DNA of 64,000 nt, taken from Plantago elongata (lineage: Eukaryota; Streptophyta; Magnoliopsida; Lamiales; Plantaginaceae). The stretch is taken from the NCBI GenBank assembly GCA_036897095.1, contig JAYMSP010000148.1, forward strand, positions 1 to 64,000. Direction: 5' to 3'. The notes under the pieces are model-generated. The model made no database searches. It saw only the letters and a list, made by a program, of their open reading frames with translations, and had not been told where the DNA came from. Numbering within the stretch: the first letter of the stretch is position 1; every line of letters starts with the position of its first letter. Both the position numbers and the translations under genes were made by a program. Of this stretch, positions 21,340 through 33,320 are shown one piece after another.

Positions 21340-23876
21340 ATGGCGACGGCGATTTCCGCCGTATCGCCACCACCGGGCCGCAATTCATTCGGCCCGTATA
21401 CATCTCGCAAACTTCCACCTACTTCATGGCTCACCAGAAAGTTCAGTCGGCCCAACATTGAATCGATTCAGACAAAATCGTCGTTGCTGGCCAACATACC
21501 GAAATGCTCCGCTAGTGGCGCGGCGGCGGATGTAGAGGATGATGTTTCGATCAGCATCGATGTTCTTCGAGGGTTTATTGAGCTCAATTTGGGCAATTGG
21601 ACTGGCTCTTTCCATGTAAACCTAACTTTTGCAATTTTGTTTGATTTTTTGGTTTTTGTGATGTGAGAGGAAGTGTGCGATTGAAGTGTTTGATTGATTG
21701 GTTGCAGCAATTCGATAGTAAGGGGAACTTGCTACATAAGATTAGTACTAAGCTGGGTGCTAGCTCGTATGGTGATGGTGAACTTATGAGCTTGATTCAA
21801 TCGTAAGTTAATGCAACTTAGTAATGGTACTTGATGCCTTGTTCCGTAATTCTTCGTTGTTGCTCTGTTTGTGAGGATTCAAGTTGAGACTTGAGACATC
21901 ACCATTATTAGATATTTAGATTAGTACTTCATTGTATTGGGTCTGCTAAAACGAAAATGTCTAGAAAACTTAGTAATTCATGGTGCATTGATCAATGGAA
22001 GCCAGGAGTCAGTTATTTGTGTTTCGTAACTGCATTGAGTGTAGCTGAAATTGTCTCAGCCACGTTAACTTGATAATTTTAGGTACTTAAAGATGAAAAC
22101 ATAGTGTATACTGTATGTGCCTTCTTGTTCTCCACGTTTGGTATCCTGGAGCTTACTTCAGGTGCTATATCTTTCGTATGTATTTCATGTTTAACATTTT
22201 TGGATCACATCCAAATCCTGTTGAGCATGGATTTGTTGTCTTAAACCTCCAAGACTAAAGTGATTATAATATACTGGCTGTCATCTGAAAAATCAATTGA
22301 TCTACTTATGATTTCTCTGTTTCCTGCAAATAAGTTCCTTGTAGGAACCTACCTGCCTGCATTGCATGCTCCTTGCCAGCAAGCTCCAGTTTCTACTCTA
22401 TCTGTGTATTTCACTGTCATGCTTTGCTTCTGAACTTTTCTGATCGTGCTTTATTGTTTTTTAATATTAGTCTGTACATCAAACAGCCACCATTGAGTGG
22501 TGAGGAGGAGTCGGAATGGTACGAGTACAAAATTAAAGAAAGCAATATGTTCACTGTGGATAAATACCAGCAGGTGAGCTTTTTCAAACATCCAAAGCCA
22601 TATTCCGTAACTGCACAACAAACTGTGGTTGCAACTTACAAGTATTAATCGTATTGGAACATTTAGTGCTTACCGTTTGGTTTTTAGCTGATCATCTGTT
22701 ATATTTAGCTTGCAGATTAGCTTTTTCCAAGAACAAAAGGCCTTTGCTTTGAGATACCAGACAGCTGGGATGTTAGAAACTGTGATTAGACAAGGAGTAT
22801 TAGGTGAAGATGACACTGGAGAAGAATCTCCCAGGTGGTTTTTGTGTTTCCTTTCCCTGAATGATTTTTGGAACCAGTCAATGATCCTAAAAACTGAAAG
22901 GTCGATTTTGTATTACTGTATCAGAAATTTAAAGCTTCCTTCTAGAAGACCTGCACTTGTATGCGAGAATTGCATCTATTCACTGGAGCGAGATGCAAGA
23001 ATAAGAGCTTTCCATATTTTGGATCCAGGTGGTAAACTAGATATGCTTCTTGTATTCTTGGAAGAAAGAAGTACTAATGGGCTTGTGCATCCCGTCTTTG
23101 ACGATTCTAAGGTATCTTGGCACCAATAGTTACAATATCAAGGTATATCTGCATCCTTCCTAAGAAATATGATAATGAAACTATTTGTTTTAGTATACGG
23201 ATCGGATTAGTCATCATTTAGGCACGTGGAAAGGTCATTCTATCACGAAACGCAGTGGTGTTTATGGAGCCACTATTGCTGAAGCGGATACAATTTCTGT
23301 CCTTGAAATGACAGAGGACGGTCAGTTCATTCAGGTACGTCTAAGTCCTGCTCTCTGTCATTAAATTCTCTAGTTTATCCTAAAGCAAGTACTATGTCTG
23401 ATCAACATTAATAGAATTCTACTAGCTCCTTCTCTATACAGTTGATATCATGTCTCTACCTGTAATCAATTATCAAACTCATTCACTTCATCTCAGTGTA
23501 TGTAGTACCAGATCTCAGTATGACCGTTCTGCTATCATTTCTTACAGTAATTGATTCCTGTTCTTTTCCGTGAACACGATAGGATATCAAATCCACGTCA
23601 AGCGGGACTGATGTTACTACCACTGTTAACTGGACATCCGGTTCCATCTCTAGCAACGTGCTCACCTTTGATGGTGGCTTCGAGCTGGTCTTGCTGCCTG
23701 GCGGCATGTACATGGGATGCCCATCGGACATAGCAAAGTGTGTTCAAGAATCCATGACCTTCCATCTTGAACTCTGCTGGCAAGAGTCACCTGGCAAGAG
23801 ACAGAGACTGGTCCGCACGTACGATGCAGAAGGACTAGCCGTATCGTCCACATACTTTTTCGAAACCAAGCAGTGA
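21340..23876 (+). CDS. Conserved protein of unknown function, probably plastid-targeted
   Basis: Seven exons: 21340-21615, 21708-21802, 22471-22573, 22716-22834, 22925-23111, 23194-23334 and 23583-23876, giving 404 residues. The first ~55 residues are Ser/Pro/Arg-rich with few acids, a likely chloroplast transit peptide. Then come blocks I associate with a conserved plant/cyanobacterial family: LNLGNWTGSFHQFDSKGN, FTVDKYQQISFF, RYQTAGMLETVIRQGVLGED, SRRPALVCENCIYS and a repeated beta-rich half (HHLGTWKGHS, GGFELVLLPGGMYM). The two GxWxGxxH-like openings about 200 residues apart suggest two lipocalin-like barrels, as in DUF3598 proteins, but the domain name is from memory and uncertain. Function not assigned. 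Confidence 0.85.
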
Positions 23877-26800
23877 GCTAGTTGATTTCAGTATACAGTT
23901 ACACATTTTATTCCTGTAAAAGAGTACAAAACTAGAAGCCAAACGTCGGCTTGGGACTGGCGGCTAGCAGGAAATACAAAACCAGCTATGCAATAATAAT
24001 AAATGCAAGGAGCTGTCCAAGTTGGCCTCTTGGAGCTGTCTGTTAGAAAGAAATGAACAAATTCTTGTCTGTCCATCTTTTTCAAATGGCTTCACATTCC
24101 TTTTCATTTTTAATTCTATCAGGAGGATAACACAATGTGGTTGGAGTTTAACTGCCAAGCAACATTTCCTACCAAATTCAGAGTATAAAAGTGTTACTAT
24201 TTTTAAGAGAAATATGAGTTGAAAATTTAAGGTCAGGATGAGTTCCTATCTGGACCTCATGTCTTGGCACTGTCACAACATGTATGATGTCTAAAAATGA
24301 AGCATTAATTAGGAGGCCTAAGTGTTAGTGCCATAGGTGTACTGGATTGTTGTCAAGTGCTACTTGTTGATCATGACCTTAGATAATTGCGTGATTAATG
24401 TGGTGCATGAATCTACTACGTCTGCACAAAAAAACGTGTCACATCTACTATCAGTTGTTTTCTACTACTACTTCTTTTCTTAAAATTATACAGTACTACA
24501 ACAATACAAGTCACAAGATTCTAGGATTTTGTGATATTTCAAGTTCTCAACATGACCTCCTAATTTTCAAAACGATTTAATTGATTTGGTCAATCTCATA
24601 ACTGGACTGTGACTTGCTTTAGCTACTCATCAGTTGAGTAAAGCAAAGTGGCAGTGGAAAGAAAATAAGAAAATAAACAATCATACTAATCCCACACGCA
24701 ATTAACACATGTTCTTGTAAGTTTTAGAACCACATTTTGATTTTCTCTTCGCATCGATTCAATTATTGCCACATCATTAATCGATTCATTGCAGTGTTTC
24801 TAATGCTCCCTAGTCCCTAATGCTTTTTTATCTAAAGTTTTATTATTTTTATTTGCCATGTCATATATTGTAGTGTCGCATGATGTTTTAAATATTATAT
24901 CGTAAAATTATAAGTATGTAATTAGTGGAGGAAATTAATTTATAATTAGTATAACTTAATTTTTTTCATTTTCCACCCCGTATAGAATATAATCACATGA
25001 TGGTACAGAGTAGCCCAATATCATAATCACACTCACACTACCCCTATTTTCAAATTTGAAATAAGTTGTGTTTTGTATTTTAAGTTATCATCCAAGATTA
25101 ATTTATCATGCCCCAATGGATACTTCAAATTAATGAATTGATTAAGATTAAGAAATATTAAACCTGCCCACTATCCAGCTAATTGTGTCTTTCAACCTCC
25201 ACGTTGAAAAACTTATCGCCTTTTCAATTCAGTCCCATTATTTTGTAGATAAGAACCAATCAGGACCAACGTCGAAGCCGGGTGACAACAACTTGCAGAG
25301 AAAAATGATGCCAAACCCATCCATTTCCTAGAATCTAGACTTTTATGTCGAGAACGAAAAATATCGAAACGTTTCAGTAATTTTGATATGAACAAAATTT
25401 ACATTTAAGAATATTTCAAACTCTTTGTACCACGGATTTGAATTTATTATTTTAATTTAAAATACTCAGAAAAAAATAATTTCTTATTAAATTATATTTT
25501 TACAACACTTGTATACTTTCTTTGACAAATGCCACATGTATAGACATGTAGGTTATACAAATACTCATAATGTGGACTTACATACGACACTTTGAAGTTG
25601 AGTTATCGATGTTTTGATGTTGGTAACTTCAAGTTTTTAACCGTCAATTAAGGTGTCGTACTAATTATTGTAAGTTAATGTGTCCACATCTGACACGTGT
25701 CTATTAATTTCTACCGCACTTAATCATTACTTTATATCAAACTCTACTATCTTCATCAACCGCTATTGGTTATTTAAATTTAATTTTTTCCATTAATTTT
25801 TCAAATAAAATAATTAAACACATATTATATAATTTATAAAAGAATTATAATCTTAAAATTATATTCAATTACAAATATTTATATTACTCATAATTAAGGA
25901 TGACAATTAACAAGAAAGAGGACAACATTTGCATGAACCCTAAATTAAAATTCCATTATTCCTCAATATTCACATAAACCCTAAATTATTCTCCAATTGT
26001 TTTTATTAATTTTTATTATTGATTTCGGTTTTTTGTTTAATCTCCTACCTTTGTAGATTTTAATCTTATTTTATTTTGATTGAAGATTTTAATTTTTTAA
26101 TAGGGGTGTTTTATATATGAGAAAATATTTTTTAATATAATATTTAAAAATTATATTTAAATATAAGCAATGTAGGTGGTTAGAGCAACACGTAGCGCAA
26201 CACCTTGTGTAACACGAGTAACAATTCATGGCAACACTTAGTGCGAAAGATAGAAGATTATTCGATCTCCAACGTTAAAGATTTAATCTAATAAATTAAA
26301 ATGAGTAATTAATGTTATTCAAGACGACACATTAACTGACAATAAATAATCTATCGTAGCTTATACACTATACCTTATGTTAATAAACTCTCGAATATAT
26401 ATCATCATTAGAAGCAATTCATTCATCTCCATTTCAACTTATCACATCGTATTTAAAAAATTTATTTCCTATTATATTATTTAATATATTTCATACTTCA
26501 TTGCATCTTTCATAATGAATTAACATTTTCTCTTAAAATAGTATGAAATAGTATAGGAAAAGATCGATTTTCTATTAAATATGAAAATTTTATTTTTTAT
26601 TACATTAAAACCCATCGACCTGGAATAAAAATTCACAGACAACGTAAAAATCTATAAACTCTTAATAAAAAAATTTCAAATACAACATAAAAATCCACAG
26701 ACCCTTAATAAAAAACTCAAATATAACGTAAAAATTCATAAACCCTAAATAAAAATTCACAAACTACGTAAAAATTCACATACCCTAAAAAACTTACAGT

Positions 26801-27219
26801 TAGTACGTAAAATACCGACATACACTGAATAAAAATCTACATATCGTAAATAAAAAATAAAAAAAGTAAAATTTTAACATTTAATGAAAAAAGTGCTATT
26901 TCTCTGGACTTTGTAAAATAGTATACTAATTTGTGATAAGTTGAACTCGATACGAAATGATTATTTTGTTTTATATTTTATAGAAACCGGCGGATACATT
27001 AATTAAGGAGGGACCACTCACAGTCATATAGATCTATCCATCATCATATTCATATCTAAATACATGGAGTTAAGAGATATATATTCAAACACCAACCGAT
27101 ACACTTATTTCATCAGAACTGAACTAGAAAGGTAAAGTTCTCCAAGAAACCAAAATCCCACTTTCCAATTTGTTCTAATTCTCCATATAAATCGTTCCTT
27201 TTTGGTTTTTGTCCAAGAA
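23877..27219. other. 3.3-kb AT-rich intergenic region with a degenerate ~30-bp tandem array
   Basis: No gene seen. 26600-26860 is built of degenerate units of the type AACCCTAAATAAAAATTCAC and ACGTAAAAATTCA. The rest is strongly AT-rich. The WRKY promoter lies at the right end. Confidence 0.5.
26600..26860. repeat. Degenerate short tandem repeat
   Basis: Eight or so imperfect units of about 30 bp alternate AATAAAAATTCACA with ACGTAAAAATCTATAAAC-type words. Divergence between units is high, so the array is old. Confidence 0.5.
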
Positions 27220-30200
27220 ATGTATGAAACAGATACAACGTCGGTGAAAACCAAGCCGACGATCTTTGTGCCTCCACGTGGCTCAATGGAGTCGCTTTTC
27301 ATGAACGGGTCTGGACCCGGGTTCAGTCCGGGTCCGATGACGATGGTGTCGAGTTTTTTCGCGGAGCAGAGTCCGTTTTCTTTCTCTCAGCTTCTTGCTG
27401 GAGCTATGGCTTCTCCTAAGCCGGGTTTGGTGATTGAGGAGAAAGGGAGTGAGCCTGTTGATGAGGGGAAAGGTGGAGAAGAAGGGTATAAGAAGAATAG
27501 GCCGGTGAATTTGGTGGTGGCTCAGCCTCAGCAGCAGCAGTTGCCTTTGCAGATGCAGCTGGAGAGTCTTAGTCCTTTGTTTATGGTTCCTCCTGGTTTG
27601 AGTCCCACTGGGTTGCTTAATTCGCCTGGGTTTATGTCTCCTCTTCAGGTTAGTCTTTTTGTTTCAAAGTTGTGTTTTTTATTTTGATTTGTTGTGATTG
27701 TTTGTTGGTTCTTGGAGTTTGATGAGGTGGAATTGTGTTTGATTGTTGTGCAATTGTTTGGTAGTTTCTGGAGTTTGAGTTTGAGTTTGACTTGGTTGTT
27801 GGGTGGGAAAAGAATTGATTGGTAATGGAAGAAGTGAGAAAAATGTGATCTTTTGATGGAACTCCGGGTAGTGATCAGTTGGTGAAGGAACATAGTCTGA
27901 TTTACATTGTAGTTGGAGCTTAGAGTTGATTTGGTTGTTGGGTGGGGAACAGAATCGATTGGTAACGGAAGAAACGAGAAAATGTGATATTTTGATGTAT
28001 GGAACTCCGGGTAGTGATCAGTTGGTGAAGGAACATAGTCTGATTTTCATTGTAGTTGGAGCTTGGAGTTTGATTTGGTTGTTGGGTGGGCAACAGAATC
28101 GATTGGTAATGGAAGAAACGAGAAAAGTGATATTTTGATGTATGGAACTCCGGGTAGTGATCAATTAGTGGAGGAATATAGTCTGATTTGGATTGTTGGC
28201 TTCTTTGATAGTTGGAACTTGGAAGAACTGGGTTTGGTGATTGAAAGCTGTGAAAAACTTTTGACGTGTGGAGCTTAGGATAGTGATCAAGTGGTGAAGA
28301 AATATGGTCCTAGTACATTGTGGATTTTGTTGATTGAATGGTTCATATTTTGAGCTTTTAGATTGTTCGGTCATGATGTTTTAATTTGGTGGAATCAGAT
28401 TTATGTTTGATTTGATTTGGTATATAGTTGAAAGAAATGATAGGTTGTTGAGGAATTGTGCTTAATGGAATGATACAAAGTGCCTTCATCTGAATTTGCT
28501 TTGATATCTGTATGCGCTAGTTATATATGAATTCCAGCATGGAGTTTTATGAATGATCAATAGCTTCTTTCATATTATGCAGAGTCCCTTTGGAATGTCG
28601 CACCAGCAAGCATTGGCTCATGTCACAGCCCAGGCAGCATTTTCTCAGTCATACATGCAAATGCAAGCGGAAATTCAGCGGTCCGCACCTACAGCAAATG
28701 TAGAACCGGTAGTCAATCATTCGGCTGCACTCGTTGAAACTTCGAATCCTCCACCATCAGAACCAGAGATTTTAAGATTTGAGTCTTCTGAAGTCTCACA
28801 ATCTGATACAAAAGCTGTTTATGGAGATAAACCAGCTAGTGACGGTTATAACTGGAGGAAGTATGGGCAGAAGCATGTCAAGGCAAGTGAGTGTCCCCGA
28901 AGTTACTATAAATGCACTTATATCAATTGTCCTGTCAAAAAGAAGGTTGAGCGATCGCTTGATGGTCGTATTTCTGAGATTACGTATAAAGGCCAGCACA
29001 ACCATGATCCTCCTCAGAACACTAAACGGGGGAAAGATGTTGGTGCTTTCGATAGAACGAGCAACCCCGAGGCTAATGCAGCTTTTGCCTCTGGTCAGAT
29101 GGAACCCAACAGTGCGCATGAGCCTGTACATGTCAATTCTGAGTCTGATAATCAAGGAGCAATACAACATGCAAGTCAGCATAGTCGTCATGATGAAAAT
29201 CTAGATACCACAATAGTATCACATGATGGGAATGATGATGAACCGGCTGCAAAGAGAAGGTAAATTCATATTATATCTTGAGTTCCTCCATATTATTTTG
29301 TTCCCTAGTCATGAAAATTATGTGAAACCTTACTTCTTTTGACATGCAGGGTGCTGGACACTGGACCATCCATACCGGCTTCAACCTTCCAAACCATTTC
29401 AGATTCTAAGATTGTTGTACAGACAAGAAGTGAAGTTGATCTTTTAGATGACGGATATAAATGGAGAAAATATGGGCAGAAAGTGGTTAAAGGAAATCCG
29501 CACCCCAGGTGTGACTCTCTGACTTATTTATAGTCTATAGATGAATTTTTTTTTGGTTTTGTTGATCTCTGAGTTCTCTCTTGCTGAATCATTTCAAAAT
29601 GCGTTCTGTAACCATAAGAGTTCTAAAGGGCAATCAGATGAGTTAGATTGTTAAACATATAAGCCAGCAGCTAAATGCTTATGCCAGTTTAAAGTAAGGA
29701 TAGTACTGGCCATTACGACTTACGATAATGGCACACTAGTAACAGTAATTAGCATGTGTGCAACTGTCACTGGTGTGTACTACTGTAGTACTGTTGTGAC
29801 ATTAAGTAAGATTCTTGGTTGTGAAGCTACTTTGCTGATGTTCTTGTGCATATCTTAGTGTAAAGAAGTCAGAATAGAAACAACTGTTTCTTAATGTCGT
29901 AAAAAATCTGGTGTGCAATTGTTTAATTACTCTTTTCTCAGTAATATGTCCAAGCTGGTATTTTTATGCTGATATATTTGAGGAAGAGCGTTCATAGGAT
30001 TGAAAATTTCACCAAAGGTGTTTCACAAGATTCATGGTGCAATAACTGCAAAGAAAGGGCAACAAGAAAAAGAAAATATATTGACCAATGCATGTACTTG
30101 ATCCTGCAGGAGTTACTACAGATGTACATATGCTGGGTGTAATGTCCGCAAACATGTCGAGAGGGCTTCAGCAGACCCCAAAGCCGTCATTACTACATAC

Positions 30201-30389
30201 GAGGGCAAACATAATCATGAAATTCCTGCCGGAAGATACAGTAACTACGGCGCAGGCAGTGCTGGCTCAGTAAAAGCGCAGAAGGCTACAGCATCTAAGA
30301 GCCGCTCACTGAAAGAAATGGATTATGGAAACAGTGACCAAATGCCGATGACTCTACAGCTCAAAGAAGAACAACTTGCTGCTGCATAA
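27220..30389 (+). CDS. Group I WRKY transcription factor (WRKY3/WRKY4-like)
   Basis: A nuclear factor binding W-box DNA (TTGACC/T), a class often linked to pathogen and stress responses. Exons 27220-27648, 28583-29259, 29350-29508 and 30110-30389, giving 514 residues. The N-terminus has the [10 protein letters not shown] and [13 protein letters not shown] motifs of the WRKY3/4 subgroup and a Gln-rich stretch. The first WRKY domain lies near residues 238-300 ([14 protein letters not shown], then the C2H2 zinc ligands ending QHNHDPP), the second near 395-460 ([15 protein letters not shown], ending GKHNHEIP). The intron splitting the second domain after HPR is the position conserved in all group I WRKYs. 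In-frame sequence upstream of 27220 lacks an ATG. Intron 1 holds a minisatellite (27770-28190). Confidence 0.96.
27770..28190 (+). repeat. Three-copy ~140-bp minisatellite in WRKY intron 1
   Basis: Three consecutive units each run from TTGGTTGTTGGGTGGG (27792, 27931, 28075) through GAACTCCGGGTAGTGATCA to CATAGTCTGATTT or a close variant. Spacings are 139 and 144 bp. Units two and three are most alike. A weaker fourth partial copy (GTGATTGAAAGC to TAGTGATCAAGTGGTG) follows near 28235-28300. Confidence 0.85.
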
Positions 30390-31122
30390 TATCTGAATCG
30401 CGTATATTGTCCCCATACATTAGTAAAAATGATGGTGTTATGAGATACATTTTGCCAAAATCCAGATCTATGTCGCATATCGGAGCGGTGGAAATGTGTT
30501 GGGTTCTGTAAGAATATGTATGAACGACACCATCGCTGTTGTGTATCTGAATAGGTTTTAAAGAAGAACGAGCATGTTTATAATATTAGATTTTGAATTT
30601 TGAGTTGCTCACTTCTTTAGCTAGCTATATCATGTTCTGATATTTTCCTGTGTTACTGGGGTACTGTTTCAGGACTATGACATTAGTTATACCTCCATAA
30701 TGTATTTGGTGAAAAGAACAAGAATTTGGAAATTCATATTTTTGTTTTGTACTTGCATGTTTTGATAACAAGTTAACATGATCAGATATTGTACTTGTGA
30801 ATCAATGTCAGGTTGCTGAGTGCACAGAATTAAGAGTTCAAACTGTACCATGTGACCATGTTGGGAAATTTTGCATGTCGAAAACTTGATACTCTGTTCT
30901 CAGAAAACGATAACAATTTATATCCGATTCATCCGATTCCATCCGTGTTGATATGAAAAGGCACCAGGATGAAGCTGCTAAAATGTTATGAACATATTCC
31001 GCCCTTTCAGAGTTCATCTCTTCATCCTGCATTATGCGATTCTGTGTTATAATCTTATGCAGAAATGATCATACAATCGAAACAGAAACAATAAAGGGCG
31101 TACAAAGATTATTGGACATGAA
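30390..31122. other. Intergenic, convergent 3' flanks of the WRKY and phosphatase-like genes
   Basis: Tail-to-tail spacer. Nothing beyond probable 3' UTRs was seen. Confidence 0.5.
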
Positions 31123-31396
31123 TCAAAGTATTGAAACATGATGTATGTACAGAGCAGAAAAGCAGAATAAGTTACCCAGTAGATACTTCTCATACTCCTG
31201 CAGTTGTATAAAGCCAGAGTTGGGATGTATCACTGGTCTTCTTGCCAGGACATGTGTGAGTGCTTCTATTAAGCTCATATCGTACTTGTACATCATATAC
31301 GCAACTGTAACAGTTGCCCTGCAGAGTACAGAAACGAACCAGACAGCCAAGAATAATACAACAGCAAGCTCAATCAGATCAATAAAATCGTAATGA

Positions 31397-31433
<37 letters not shown>

Positions 31434-32106
31434 CCTTGAATCAATAATGAAGAAGTTCGAAAGAGAAAAACAGAAACCTTCTCGCGAAGCAGTGAACCAA
31501 GACACGGCCTCCATTGACTATAGCATCATCAATAAACCTAAAGCTCTCGTCGAAATAATCAGATAACTTGACCTCCGGTAGATCAGGCAATGTTTCATTA
31601 ATTCATTCATTCAGTTTCACAAAAAAACAAACGCCAGTCGATCAGGTAGTAAAAAACTGGAAGTTGAAAAGTAAGAAATCAAGAACATACCTTGAACAAC
31701 TTTGTAGACGAAATCATCAGGATATAGAGACGGTAGCGCATGTGCCACTGTCAATACATGTGTGATGTTTAAGCTTTGCAGATCAGTCTTGTTACTGGCT
31801 GCCGCGTACGACCCTAAGTAAAGACCCTGATCAGAAGTAATGTAAATCAGATACTTTTCAGAAAGTATAGGACACGATACAATACAATTTTCGGAACATA
31901 TAGCGATTTTGGTGATTGATTGATTGATAGTTCACCTGTTGAATTTTGCAAGGAGAGCTATCTTCTTCCCAAGTTTTAATGTGCTGAACGAGTTGTAGAA
32001 CATATTCCTTGTCATAATGATCATCGACAGCTAGTGGGTTTGAATTTGCAAGAACAACAAACATATGCCTGTCAAACGAACTGTGATCATGGGAGATTGC
32101 AGGATT
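31123..32106 (-). pseudogene. Dual-specificity protein phosphatase (DsPTP1/MKP2-like), apparently decayed
   Basis: Four minus-strand segments match a plant MAPK-phosphatase-type protein: 32106-31936 (ends CKIQQ), 31826-31691 (GLYLGSYAAASNKTDLQSLN to DDFVYKVVQ), 31589-31478 (PDLPEVKLSDYFDESFRF to VLVHCFA) and 31318-31123 (TVTVAYMMYKYDMSL, ARRPVIHPNSGFIQLQ). Phases fit, but two things are wrong. The third segment has AT where the AG acceptor should be (31591-31590). The joined catalytic loop reads HCFARRATV, about three residues shorter than the canonical HCxxGxSRS, without the glycine and correctly spaced arginine. A 36-base poly-A tract sits in the last intron and no N-terminal exon was found, a MITE lying just upstream. 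Probably a pseudogene or a catalytically dead protein. Confidence 0.75.
31399..31433. repeat. Poly(A) tract of about 35 bases
   Basis: An uninterrupted A run inside the last intron of the phosphatase-like gene (poly-T in its sense). It could be a simple mononucleotide expansion or a retroposon tail; no element body was recognised beside it. Confidence 0.8.
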
Positions 32107-33320
32107 CTGAAATACTATATTAGAAACCGTACAATTAGTATACTCCCTTCATCCAGTTTCATATTCTTCACATTTCATTTTAACCGTTCCAACATTCATT
32201 TTTTATCCCTTAACTGAAAAATATCTTTACACACAATATATTCTAATTTATTCATGTTTCTCCCTATTTTATTATCATCTCTCCTACTTATTCACTTTTT
32301 CTCATAATTTATCACATTCTCTCATACTCTATTCATTTTTTTCTTAATAATTGTGACCGGTCCAGTAAGAAAATGAATCCGCAACGGAGGGATATTTTCT
32401 ATTAACTAGGGTTTTGTAAAATTTAATGAATGAAATGTGAGTTGGGTTTGATATACCCGTATACCCATTTACGAATATTCACCTTTTTAATTATTGGTTG
32501 ATTTGGGTGTTTTTAGTATTTTACTATTTGTTTGTATAATTAATGAAAATTAGTATGTCATACCTCTCTTCTAATACCCCTTTCATTTTATTTTAAATGA
32601 GATTTATTCCTTTTTTACCATTGTTCGGTACCAATATTTTCGAATTTGTATAGTTCTTAATAGTTAATATTCCTAGTGACGGACAAAGAAAACCATTAAA
32701 GTTGAAAATGAATTTGAATTGACAAGTCTTAATTAAGTGTTAAGTGATTGATCCAAATGTTTGGTTCACCTAAAATTGGGTTAAGCAACTCCAAAATTGG
32801 CGCCTTTAAATTCTTGATTCTTTGATCAACAACAATTGGCCTAATCACATCACATGACCCTTAATCTTCTTCTTCCTCATCTCCATTTCAAGCAACACCA
32901 ATTCTCCTGAATTTCCGTATCTACCAACTTTCCCTCACTCACTCACATCTGTCTGCTTGTGAACTTACCATATACCCTGTCTTGTAGTAATAACTAATAA
33001 CAGTGCTAGTTTGTTTGATCGATTCGTTAAAAGATGAACAAATTCAGGATTCACCATGAATAGCCAGCCTCTGTTCTGTCCTCTCCTCCGCATATCCCGC
33101 ACCTGAAACTGCCCAAAGGTCCCAAAATAGCCTCTGCACTTGAAGAAAATAACTCCCATCCTCCACTTTTCTTCCATTTTTAACCAAAATGTGCAACTCT
33201 CTCTTGCTGATGGTCTAGGAGGTTCATTGCTTTCCTCCTTCGTTTCCTGGCCCATTTTTTCGGTTTCCGGATCCCATTGATGGGTTTTACGGGGCCATCA
33301 TCATCATCGTTGTCGTCATC
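32107..33320. other. Intergenic between divergent phosphatase-like and CDK-like genes
   Basis: It holds a Stowaway-like MITE (32145-32390) and the presumed 5' leader of the kinase. A minus-strand open frame of 96 codons (32965-33255) has no similarity I recognise and lies across the leader. Confidence 0.5.
32145..32390. mobile_element. Stowaway-like MITE (Tc1/mariner type)
   Basis: The left end is CTCCCTTCATCCAG after TA; the right end reads CAACGGAGGGATA. The ~245-bp AT-rich interior has no coding capacity. End similarity is moderate, so the copy is not recent. Confidence 0.6.

Noticed and set aside
28796-29191. 131-codon minus-strand open frame inside the WRKY gene
   Set aside because: Shadow of WRKY exon 2 in another frame.
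32965-33255. 96-codon minus-strand open frame
   Set aside because: It lies over the kinase leader and has no recognised similarity.
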